Positions 57,439 through 64,000 of a stretch of 64,000 nt of DNA are shown here, piece by piece. A program made the translations under genes and the position numbers. The stretch is taken from assembly GCA_027494055.1 (NCBI GenBank), contig JAOSJO010000023.1, forward strand, positions 124,001 to 188,000, read 5' to 3'. Positions within the stretch are counted from its first letter, which is position 1. Each line of letters begins with the position of its first letter. The DNA comes from Anaerolineae bacterium. Its GTDB lineage: Bacteria; Chloroflexota; Anaerolineae; Aggregatilineales; JAFGMM01. The notes beneath the pieces are model-generated. The model was not told the origin of the DNA, did no database searches, and worked only from the letters and a program-made list of their open reading frames with translations.

Positions 57439-58332
57439 ATGAGCATCCTTGACGAAATCTTCGCCCACAAGCGCGCGGAGGTCGCGCGGCAGAAACAGGC
57501 CCGCCCGCTTGTGGAGGTCCGCGCGGCGGCGGAACAGGCCGCCCCGCCGCTGGACTTCGTGGCTGCGTTGCAGAACGGCCACGCCCGCCCGGCGCTGATC
57601 GCCGAGGTGAAGCGCGCGTCGCCCTCACGGGGGCTGCTGGCGCGCGACTTCGACCCGGTGCGGCTGGCGCGGTTGTATCAAGCGAACGGCGCGGCGGCCA
57701 TCAGCGTGCTCACCGACGCGCGCTACTTCATGGGCGACATCGAGCACCTGCGCCAGATTTCCATGACTCTGTCTGCAACAACCGAGACAGAGACAGGGGG
57801 CTTAAGCCCCCTGTCCTCCCTGTCCAAAGAGGGTCAGGACGCCGTGCAGACAGGTTCTCATCGCGCGCCGCGCCTGCCGCTGCTGCGCAAGGACTTCCTC
57901 TTCGACCGGTACCAGCTATACGAGGCGCGCGCCGCCGGCGCGGACGCGGCGCTGCTCATCGTTGCCGGCCTGGAGCCGGCGCGGCTGCGCGACCTACACG
58001 CGTTCGCGGTCGAACTCGGTATCGCGGCGCTCGTGGAGGTGCACACCGCCGAGGAGCTGGACATCGCGCTCACCTGCCAGCCCGCCCTGATCGGCGTGAA
58101 CAACCGGGACCTGCGCGACTTCACCGTGAGCCTGGAGACGAGCTTCCGGCTGCGCGCGCTGATCCCCAGGGAGATCTGCATGGTCGCGGAGAGCGGCATC
58201 CACACGCTTGAGGACGTGAACCGCCTCGCGGCGGCCGGCGTGGACGCGGTCCTCGTGGGCGAGGCGCTTGTCACCGCGCCGGACGTGGGCGCGCAGGTCC
58301 GCAGCCTGTCTCGATACAGTAATGGCATGTAG
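57439..58332 (+). CDS. trpC: Indole-3-glycerol phosphate synthase with an in-frame insert
   Basis: TIM-barrel enzyme closing the indole ring. It shows SILDEIFAHKRAEVARQK, the first catalytic Lys in LIAEVKRASPSRGLLARDF, the second Lys in LPLLRKDFLFDRYQLYEA, then LVEVHTAEELDIAL, IGVNNRDLRDFTVSLETS and VAESGIHTLEDV. Between EHLRQIS (about 108) and APRLPLLRKDF (about 143) lie some 36 residues absent from the family. They include TGGLSPLSSLS, encoded by a 24-base palindromic repeat (57792-57815). The insert sits in the helix/loop before the third strand and keeps the frame, so the enzyme may remain active. Length 297 instead of about 260. Confidence 0.93.
   Translation: MSILDEIFAHKRAEVARQKQARPLVEVRAAAEQAAPPLDFVAALQNGHARPALIAEVKRASPSRGLLARDFDPVRLARLYQANGAAAISVLTDARYFMGDIEHLRQISMTLSATTETETGGLSPLSSLSKEGQDAVQTGSHRAPRLPLLRKDFLFDRYQLYEARAAGADAALLIVAGLEPARLRDLHAFAVELGIAALVEVHTAEELDIALTCQPALIGVNNRDLRDFTVSLETSFRLRALIPREICMVAESGIHTLEDVNRLAAAGVDAVLVGEALVTAPDVGAQVRSLSRYSNGM
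57792..57815 (+). repeat. Palindromic element inside trpC
   Basis: A perfect 24-base palindrome: GACA, then GGGGGCTTAAGCCCCC, then TGTC. It is read in frame as Thr-Gly-Gly-Leu-Ser-Pro-Leu-Ser. A CCTGTCC echo follows within a few bases. The same element, one G shorter and with the same echo, occurs in trpB at 59064. Confidence 0.85.
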
Positions 58333-58373
58333 GGGGCGACCCGCCGGGTCGCCCGCAATGAAAAGCAGGGCGT

Positions 58374-59029
58374 ATGGCTGTAAGGATCAAAATCTGCGGC
58401 GTGAAGACGCTCGACGACGCGCTCGCGGCGGTGGAGGCGGGTGCGGACATGCTCGGCTTCAACTTCTACCCGCCGAGTCCGCGTTATGTCAAGCCGTCAA
58501 CGTGCGCCAACCTGGTCGCGGCGCTGGACGGTCGCGGCCTGTCCGTGACGGCGGTGGGCGTGTTCGTTAACGCGCCCGTCGCGGACATCACCGCCATCCT
58601 GGATGAATGCGGCCTCGACCTGGCGCAGCTTTCGGGCGACGAGCCGCCGGCGCTTGTCGAGGCGCTGGGCGCGCGCGCGTTCAAGGCCATCCGCCCGCAG
58701 ACGAACGAAGCGGCGCGCGCTGCGCCCGACCAGTACCCACGCCGGGAGGCCCCGCCCGCGCTGCTGGTGGACGCCGCCCACGGCGGCGCATACGGCGGAA
58801 CGGGCCAGGCCGGCGATTGGGCGCTCGCCCGGTGGCTGGCGGCGCGCGCGCCCATCATGCTCGCCGGGGGCTGAACCCGGCAAACGTCGCCGGCGCGCTC
58901 GCGCAGGTCCGCCCGTGGGGTGTGGACGTGGCGTCGGGCGTCGAGGCCGAGCGTGGCCGCCAAGACCCCGCGTTGATCGCCGCGTTTGTGCGCGCGGTGC
59001 GACTCTATGAACAGGAGAACCCATCATGA
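58374..59029 (+). CDS. trpF: Phosphoribosylanthranilate isomerase, one frameshift
   Basis: Amadori-rearrangement TIM-barrel enzyme. It begins VRIKICGVKTLDDALAAVEA, with catalytic Cys in KICGVK. LGFNFYPPSPRYVKPSTC, LAQLSGDEPPALVEALG and the acid Asp in LLVDAAHGGAYGGTGQ follow, then WALARWLAARAPIMLAGGL. At 58871 a missing C makes an apparent stop right after AGG. Restoring it gives LNPANVAGALAQVRPWGVDV and ASGVEAERGRQDPALIAAFV, the phosphate-binding end of the fold. The stop overlaps the trpB start (ATGA). Confidence 0.93.
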
Positions 59030-60302
59030 CAAACATTACGCGACCAAGCGTCACTGAAGAGAAGACAGGGGCTTAAGCCCCCTGTCCAGCCCCCTGTCCG
59101 AGAAGACTCTCAACCACAAGTTCGGTCCCTACGGCGGCCAGTTCGTCCCCGAAACGCTGATGCCCGCCCTTGCGGAACTTGAGGCCGCGTATGCAGCCAT
59201 GCGCGCCGACGCGGCGTTCCAGGCGGCGCTGGACGACCTGATGCGCACCTACGTGGGTCGGCCCACGCCGCTCACGCACGCGCGCCGGCTCACCGCGCGC
59301 CTGGGCGGGGCGCAGATCTACCTCAAGCGTGAGGACCTGGCGCACTCCGGCGCGCACAAGATCAACAACGCGCTCGGTCAGGCGCTCCTGGCGCAACACA
59401 TGGGCAAGCGGCGCGTCATCGCCGAGACCGGCGCAGGCCAGCACGGCGTGGCGACCGCGACCGCCGCCGCGCTGCTCGGCCTGGAGTGCGTCGTCTACAT
59501 GGGCACGGTGGACATCGCGCGGCAGGCGCCCAACGTGCTGCGGATGAAGCTGCTCGGCGCGGAGGTACGACCGGTGGACAGCGGCAGCCGCACGCTCAAG
59601 GACGCGATCAACGAGGCGATCCGCGACTGGGTGACGCACGTGGACACCACGCACTACCTGCTCGGCTCGGCGCTGGGGCCGCACCCCTACCCGACGATGG
59701 TGCGCGACTTCCAGAGCGTGATCGGCGAGGAGGCGCGCGCGCAGATCACGGCGCAGGCGGGCCGCCTGCCCGATATGTGCGTCGCGTGCGTGGGCGGCGG
59801 CTCGAACGCCATCGGCCTGTTCCACGCCTTCCGCGAATACCCCGGCGTGCGGCTGGTCGGCGTGGAGGCCGGCGGCGCGGGGATCGCGTCGGGGCGGCAC
59901 GCGGCGCGCTTTGCCGACCCCAGGCTGGGGCGGCCCGGCGTGCTGCACGGGACGTACACCTACGTGCTGCAGGACCCCGACGGGCAGATCGCGCTGACGC
60001 ACTCGATCTCGGCAGGGCTGGACTATGCCGCCGTCGGCCCGGAACACGCCTACCTGCGCGAGACGGGCCGCGCCGAGTACACCCACGCCGACGACGCGCA
60101 GGCGCTCGAAGCCTTCCAACTGCTCGCGCGCACGGAGGGCATCCTGCCCGCGCTGGAGTCGGCGCACGCGGTGGCGGAGGCGGTTAGGCGCGCGCCAATA
60201 CTTGATCCGAATCAGATCGTCCTGGTCAATCTCTCCGGGCGCGGCGACAAGGACCTGGAAACCGTGACCCAGGCGCTCAACATGCAAGGAGGCGTACAGT
60301 GA
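59026..60302 (+). CDS. trpB: Tryptophan synthase beta subunit, frameshift at an inserted palindrome
   Basis: PLP enzyme joining indole and serine. It shows [40 protein letters not shown], the PLP Lys in [53 protein letters not shown] (phosphate loop) and [14 protein letters not shown]. The ATG at 59026 overlaps trpF. The first 20 codons contain the 23-base palindrome also found in trpC. One G fewer than in the trpC copy brings a TAA in frame; with the G restored the frame reads [20 protein letters not shown] and runs to the end. An alternative start at the ATG 59160 would miss the FGPYGGQF region. Confidence 0.93.
59064..59099 (+). repeat. Palindromic element at the start of trpB
   Basis: Same palindrome as in trpC (GACA...CTTAAG...TGTC) at 59064-59086 with four rather than five G in the left arm. 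The word CCCCCTGTCC is repeated directly after it (59078-59087 and 59090-59099). Confidence 0.85.
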
Positions 60303-61123
60303 GCACAGCAGTCAAGATCGACGGGCTGGAACACATCGCCGCCGCCTTCCGGGCAGCCGGCGACGCCGGGCGCACGGCGCTGATGCCCTACTTCACGCTG
60401 GGCTATCCCGACCCCGAAACCTCGCTCGACGTGATCGAGGCGGTCGCGCACGCCGGGGCGGACCTGATCGAGCTGGGCGTGCCCTTCTCGGACCCGCTCG
60501 CCGACGGCCCCACCATTCAGCGCTCCACGCAGGTGGCGCTGGAGCAGGGCGTCAACGTGGCGCGCTGCCTGGCGCTCACCGGTGAGTTGCGCGCGCGCGG
60601 CGTGGCGCAGCCGCTCCTGCTGATGGGCTACTACAACCCGATCCTGGCTTATGGCGTTGAGCGCTTCGTCGAGGAGGCGACACAGGCCGGCGCGGACGGC
60701 TTCATCGTCCCCGACCTGCCGCCCGAAGAGGCGGACGCGCTCGACGCGGCGTGCACCGCGCAGGGCAGCGCGCTCGTCTACCTGCTCGCGCCCACCTCGA
60801 CCCCGGCGCGCATCGCCCTGGTCGCCGGGCGGACGCGCGGCTTCCTCTACCTGGTGTCGCTGGCGGGCGTCACAGGCGCGCGCGGCCAGCTCCCGCCCGA
60901 CCTCGCCGCGTTCGTGGCGCGGGCGCGCGCGGCAGCGCATACGCCGCTGGCGGTCGGCTTCGGCATCTCGACGCCGGCGCAGGCGCGCGCGGTGGGCGCG
61001 CTGGCGGACGGGGTGATCGTCGGCTCCGCGCTGGTCGACGCTGTGACCGGCGCGGACGACCCGCCGGGGGCCGCCGCCGACTTCGTGGCCGGGCTGTGGC
61101 GCGCGCTCGAACGCCCGGCGTGA
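60299..61123 (+). CDS. trpA: Tryptophan synthase alpha subunit
   Basis: Releases indole from indole-3-glycerol phosphate and passes it to TrpB. It shows [20 protein letters not shown], the catalytic Glu in [20 protein letters not shown], the Asp in [13 protein letters not shown] and [51 protein letters not shown] and [17 protein letters not shown] follow. Length 274 aa. GTG start overlaps the trpB stop (GTGA) with AAGGAGG upstream. It is the last gene of the operon. Confidence 0.96.
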   Translation: MSTAVKIDGLEHIAAAFRAAGDAGRTALMPYFTLGYPDPETSLDVIEAVAHAGADLIELGVPFSDPLADGPTIQRSTQVALEQGVNVARCLALTGELRARGVAQPLLLMGYYNPILAYGVERFVEEATQAGADGFIVPDLPPEEADALDAACTAQGSALVYLLAPTSTPARIALVAGRTRGFLYLVSLAGVTGARGQLPPDLAAFVARARAAAHTPLAVGFGISTPAQARAVGALADGVIVGSALVDAVTGADDPPGAAADFVAGLWRALERPA

Positions 61124-61173
61124 GTCGGCGACCGCGCACGCTGTTGGCAAGGCGCGGCAGGTTGGTGAAGCGG

Positions 61174-61182
61174 TGCTATACT
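61174..61182 (+). promoter_or_regulatory. Extended -10 promoter directly before a glycosyltransferase
   Basis: TG-C-TATACT ends seven bases before the ATG at 61190. Transcription would therefore begin at or next to the start codon, suggesting a leaderless message. No -35 box or ribosome site is visible. Confidence 0.4.
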
Positions 61183-61189
61183 CAGCCCC

Positions 61190-62317
61190 ATGCGCATCTT
61201 CATTGCCACGGGCATCTTCCACCCGGAGCCGGGCGGCCCGGCCACGTACCTCTACCGGCTGCTGCCGGAGCTTGTCGCGCGCGGGCACGAAGTCCGCGTC
61301 CTCACGTTTGGCGAGGAATCAGAGGGCGATCCACCGGATCGCCCCTATCCCTACCCGGTGACGCGCATCTCGCGGCGCGCGCCCGCGCCGGTACGGTACG
61401 CGCGCTACGCCCGCGCCGCGCGCGCGCTGGAGGCCTGGGCCGAAGTCACGTATGCGCACAGCCTCTTCCTGCCGCTGGCAGGCAGCCGCCCGCGCGCCGT
61501 CAAGGTGGTGGGCGACCCGGCGTGGGAGCGGTCGGTCAGCCGGGGGTGGGTCAGCGCGCGTGAGGACATCGACGCCTTCCAGGGCCGGCGCTACGGCCCG
61601 CTGGTCGATGCCCTCAAGTGGCTGCGCGCCTCCCATGCGCGGCGCGCCGCGCGGCTGGTCGTGCCGAGCCAGTACCTGGCGCGGATGGTGCACGGCTGGG
61701 GCGCGCCAGCGGACCGCGTGCGCGTGATCTACAACGCGCTCACGCCGCCGCCCGCCCTCCCTGACCCGGCAGCGGCGCGGGCGCAGCTTGGCCTCCCCGG
61801 GGGCCCGCTCCTGCTCACGGCGGCGCGGCTGACCGCCTGGAAGGGCGTGGATATGCTCATCGAGGCGGCGAACGCGCTGGAAGGCGCGCGCCTGATCGTG
61901 GCGGGCGACGGCCCGGAACTGCCCGCGCTGCGCGCCATCGCCGGCCAATGCACGACCTTCCTGGGCAACGTGCCGCGCGAGCGCCTGGCACTCTACATGC
62001 GCGCGGCGGACTACGTGGTGCTCTATTCGGGCTATGAGGGGCTGTCGCACACGCTGCTGGAGGCGCTCCAGATCGGCACGCCGGTGATCGCCAGCGACAA
62101 GGGCGGCAACCCGGAGGTGGTGCAGCACGAGGTCAACGGGCTGCTCGTCCCCTGGCGCGACCCGCCCGCGCTGGCGGCGACGCTGCGCCGCGCACTGAAC
62201 GAGCCTGGGCTGCGCGCGCGCCTCGCAGCCCAGGCCATCGTTGGGCTGGAACGGTTCTCGTGGGAGCGGCTGGTCGAGCAGACGCTGGCCGTGCTTGACG
62301 AAACGGCGCGGCGCTAA
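61190..62317 (+). CDS. Family 4 glycosyltransferase
   Basis: GT-B enzyme, 375 aa, complete and without frameshift. It shows MRIFIATGIFHPEPGGPATY at the start, LYRLLPELVARGHEVRVLTF, the helical middle HARRAARLVVPSQYLARMVH, then LLLTAARLTAWKGVDMLIEA, LIVAGDGPELPALRAIAG and the donor site YSGYEGLSHTLLEALQIGTP. The conserved Glu of the ExxE motif is in GYEGLSHTLLE. The sugar and acceptor are unknown. Its own promoter separates it from trpA. No ribosome site precedes the ATG, in line with leaderless translation. Confidence 0.88.
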   Translation: MRIFIATGIFHPEPGGPATYLYRLLPELVARGHEVRVLTFGEESEGDPPDRPYPYPVTRISRRAPAPVRYARYARAARALEAWAEVTYAHSLFLPLAGSRPRAVKVVGDPAWERSVSRGWVSAREDIDAFQGRRYGPLVDALKWLRASHARRAARLVVPSQYLARMVHGWGAPADRVRVIYNALTPPPALPDPAAARAQLGLPGGPLLLTAARLTAWKGVDMLIEAANALEGARLIVAGDGPELPALRAIAGQCTTFLGNVPRERLALYMRAADYVVLYSGYEGLSHTLLEALQIGTPVIASDKGGNPEVVQHEVNGLLVPWRDPPALAATLRRALNEPGLRARLAAQAIVGLERFSWERLVEQTLAVLDETARR

Positions 62318-62327
62318 GGCGGCGCGC

Positions 62328-62975
62328 CTACCAGCGGCCCCGGTAGCGCTCCTCGCGCCAGATGTTGGCCGTCATGCTGTAGCCGGCGTTCTCCCAGAAG
62401 CCGGCGCGGTCCTCGGCGGCGAACTCCAGGCCGCGCAGCCACTTGCCGCCTTTCCACAGATAGAGGTCAGTGTCGGCCTTCTCGCCGGGCAGTGCGCCCA
62501 TCAGCCCGCGCAGCTGGTACCCGTGATCCGGGTCGAGGGGCCGCCCGTCGAAGTGCGTCGCCATGAGGAAGTTATCCGCCAGTACCGCCTCCAGGGGCGT
62601 GTTGGTGGTATAGCCATACTCGCAGTGCTGGATGACATACTTCACTTCAGGCCTGATCTTGATGATGCCGGCCTCGATCAGGTCGCGGATGTGCACCCCT
62701 TCCCATTCGGTGTCGAACTTGCTCCAACGGGTCACGCAGTGGATGTCGTAGACCATCTTGCGGCGCGGGAGCTGGTTGAACGCCTCCCAGCTCCAGGTCT
62801 TCTCCGCCTCCACCAGGCCAAAGACGCGAAAGGTCCAGGTGCTCAGGTCTTTGTACACGGGCGTCGGGCCGTAGTGCAACACCGGGAACTTGAGCGTGAG
62901 CGACTGGCCCGGCGGCAGGCGGCCCTCATCCTTTACGCGGCCCTCGACATCACGACGCTTTCCAAACCCAAACAT
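62328..62975 (-). CDS. Sulfite-oxidase-like molybdopterin oxidoreductase
   Basis: A 215-residue protein with the molybdopterin-binding fold of sulfite oxidase/MsrP. The molybdenum-ligand Cys is in YDIHCVTRWSKFDTEWEGVH. LHYGPTPVYKDLSTWTFRVF precedes it, and YVIQHCEYGYTTNTPLEAVL and DGRPLDPDHGYQLRGLMGAL follow. No dimerisation domain is attached and there is no export signal (MFGFGKRRDVEGRVKDEGRL), unlike MsrP, so it is probably cytoplasmic. Substrate unknown. It converges with the glycosyltransferase gene, 10 bases apart. Confidence 0.9.
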   Translation of the reverse strand: MFGFGKRRDVEGRVKDEGRLPPGQSLTLKFPVLHYGPTPVYKDLSTWTFRVFGLVEAEKTWSWEAFNQLPRRKMVYDIHCVTRWSKFDTEWEGVHIRDLIEAGIIKIRPEVKYVIQHCEYGYTTNTPLEAVLADNFLMATHFDGRPLDPDHGYQLRGLMGALPGEKADTDLYLWKGGKWLRGLEFAAEDRAGFWENAGYSMTANIWREERYRGRW

Positions 62976-63135
62976 TGACGCCCTCCATCATCTAGTAAGC
63001 CTTGCCGGCTTTGCAGATTTTCTGCACCGTAATCATCACCTTCCAGATTATAGGCAGGCGCGGGAGCACAGCCAAAGCGCGCCCGGATCAGGAGACCACG
63101 GCCGCGATCATCCGCGACAACGGGCGCAAGCTGAA

Positions 63136-63173
63136 GAAAAAACGGGAGCCGCGCAGCAGGTGCGCGGCTCCCG
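63136..63173 (-). terminator. Intrinsic terminator of the DUF11 gene
   Basis: Minus strand: CGGGAGCCGCGC, a 7-base loop, GCGCGGCTCCCG (perfect 12-bp stem) followed by TTTTTT. It ends the gene at 63196. The rest of the gap 62976-63195 shows no other feature. Confidence 0.85.
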
Positions 63174-63195
63174 GCCAGGTTCTGAGAGGCAGCGC

Positions 63196-64000
63196 CTATC
63201 CGTCCACCGGCGCTTCGCCGAGCGGCGGCAACTGATCCACGCCGAGGCCGATAGCGACCTCCACCACGTTGCTGGGAACGCTGCCCGTGGCCGGCGACGC
63301 CGCGACGGCCACGTTCGGTATCGTGGTGCCGGCGACCGCCCGCTGGCTCACCCGCGTCGTGATCGTGATGGTCACGGTTTCGCCGGGGTTCATCGTGCCG
63401 ATTGCCACTTCGACCCGATTGCCGGTCACGGTCACCACGCCGCGCGTGCTCGTCACCTGCACCACGTCCAGCGCGGCGTTGATGTCGTCGGTCACCACCA
63501 CGTCGTCGATTGGCGCGCCGCCCGTGTTCGTCACGTTGACGGTGAACACCACCGTGTCGCCGATGTTGGCCTGCTGGCGGTTGGCCTGCTTGACGACGCT
63601 CAGCGGCGGGCTTCCCGGCCCTGGCGGGGCCGGCGGGGGCACCACGGTGGGCGCAGCCTGACCGATTGTGTTGACGTCATCGTCGTCCACCGGCGGGTAG
63701 ACGTTGTGGTAGATGTCGGTCCACTCGACCGTTGCCGGGTTGATGATCTGGATTGGCGGAGTCAGACCTGCCGCAACGTTCGCGGTCACGCGCACGGTGC
63801 CGCTGCCGCCGGCGGGCAGGTAGGCGAGGACGCCGCCGCCCTGCGCCTCAAGCTGGAACTCGATAACGCCAGAGCCGGGCGGATCTCTCCGCGCACGTGC
63901 CGACCAGCGGCGCGAGAACCTGGCAACTGACGAAGGAAAGCTCTGCTCGGCAGCGTATCCACGAGTTCCGGCGCCGCGCCATCCAGCGGCATGGCCGCGG
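63196..64000 (-). CDS. DUF11-type surface protein, C-terminal part, runs off the right edge, frameshifted
   Basis: The last 200 codons are clear: VTANVAAGLTPPIQIINPAT, an acidic/Pro linker (VDDDDVNTIGQ, PPPAPPGPGSPPLSVVKQAN), then a DUF11-type beta-sandwich: IGDTVVFTVNVTNTGGAPID, VTDDINAALDVVQVTSTRGV and VTITITTRVSQRAVAG. This repeat is common in cell-surface and exported proteins of Gram-positive-like and Chloroflexota bacteria. Upstream of 63795 the frame breaks near 63880 and again near 63930; pieces such as VIEFQLEAQGGGVLAYLPAG and AMPLDGAAPELVDTLP fit one continuous protein. The start lies beyond the window. Probable structural or adhesive role. Confidence 0.6.
   Translation of the reverse strand, partial: RGHAAGWRGAGTRGYAAEQSFPSSVARFSRRWSARARRDPPGSGVIEFQLEAQGGGVLAYLPAGGSGTVRVTANVAAGLTPPIQIINPATVEWTDIYHNVYPPVDDDDVNTIGQAAPTVVPPPAPPGPGSPPLSVVKQANRQQANIGDTVVFTVNVTNTGGAPIDDVVVTDDINAALDVVQVTSTRGVVTVTGNRVEVAIGTMNPGETVTITITTRVSQRAVAGTTIPNVAVAASPATGSVPSNVVEVAIGLGVDQLPPLGEAPVDG

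Noticed and set aside
55531..57582. 683-codon open frame antisense to trpE/trpG/trpD
   Set aside because: Shadow of three clear trp genes; composition is not protein-like.
59160..59162. ATG 59160 as the trpB start
   Set aside because: It would remove the conserved [11 protein letters not shown] region, which is in frame and intact upstream.

Overview
The window is GC-rich bacterial DNA with tightly packed short operons, most likely from a member of the Chloroflexota (an Anaerolineae-type genome). The reasons are indirect. There are many lipoproteins and secreted proteins with long Thr/Pro-rich (TPT) spacers, small FHA proteins headed by a zinc ribbon, a DnaE with a long C-terminal extension, separate secD and secF genes, RNase Y, and a Gram-positive-style T-box ahead of the trp operon. 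No marker gene settles the phylum.

Layout. 1-8 kb: start of a xylulokinase, a thioredoxin reductase, twin zinc-ribbon/FHA proteins divergent from an SDR oxidoreductase, a GT2 glycosyltransferase, a DinB-like protein and an LCP cell-envelope enzyme. 8-17 kb: a lipoprotein, a six-hairpin glycosidase-like protein, a PAS histidine kinase, an AMMECR1 protein, a membrane protein, an M55 D-aminopeptidase, an aldo/keto reductase and a SecD-like lipoprotein. 17-31 kb: dnaE, two tandem alpha/beta hydrolases, an ATP-grasp/ferredoxin fusion, Maf, RidA, a methyltransferase, a TPT lipoprotein, two thioredoxin-fold proteins, tRNA-Ala(CGC), a thiolase and an SCP2 protein. 31-38 kb: secDF, a very large periplasmic-binding-protein/DUF3048 fusion and a PP2C phosphatase. 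38-41.4 kb: an accessory islet with very small genes, two copies of one 14-base dyad, an extremely GC-rich stretch and a damaged IS110-type transposase. 41.4-50.3 kb: a histidine kinase, an exopolysaccharide cluster (GT4, GtrA, O-antigen ligase, UDP-glucuronate decarboxylase), a response regulator, a REP-transposase-like protein, RNase Y and RecX. 50.8-53.8 kb: a small membrane protein and a cobalt/nickel ECF transporter (cbiMQO) with its own promoter and operator. 53.8-61.1 kb: a complete trpEGDCFBA operon behind a tryptophan T-box. 61-64 kb: a GT4 enzyme, a sulfite-oxidase-like protein and the end of a DUF11 surface protein.

How the parts work together. The trp genes encode the whole chorismate-to-tryptophan pathway, translationally coupled at several joints and controlled by tRNA-Trp charging. 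The cbiMQO genes form one importer. The 42-47 kb genes look like one capsule/exopolysaccharide unit. SecD and SecF form one translocase unit.

Two features run through the window. First, about two dozen genes, including essential ones (dnaE, secD, rny, trpE, trpB), carry single-base frameshifts, most of them in short G/C runs. This points to uncorrected sequencing indels rather than wholesale pseudogenisation, and I annotate such genes across the shift. Second, short palindromic repeats are scattered between genes, and one family sits inside the reading frames of trpC and trpB. That insertion, the 38-41 kb islet and two unusual domain fusions are the most interesting items.
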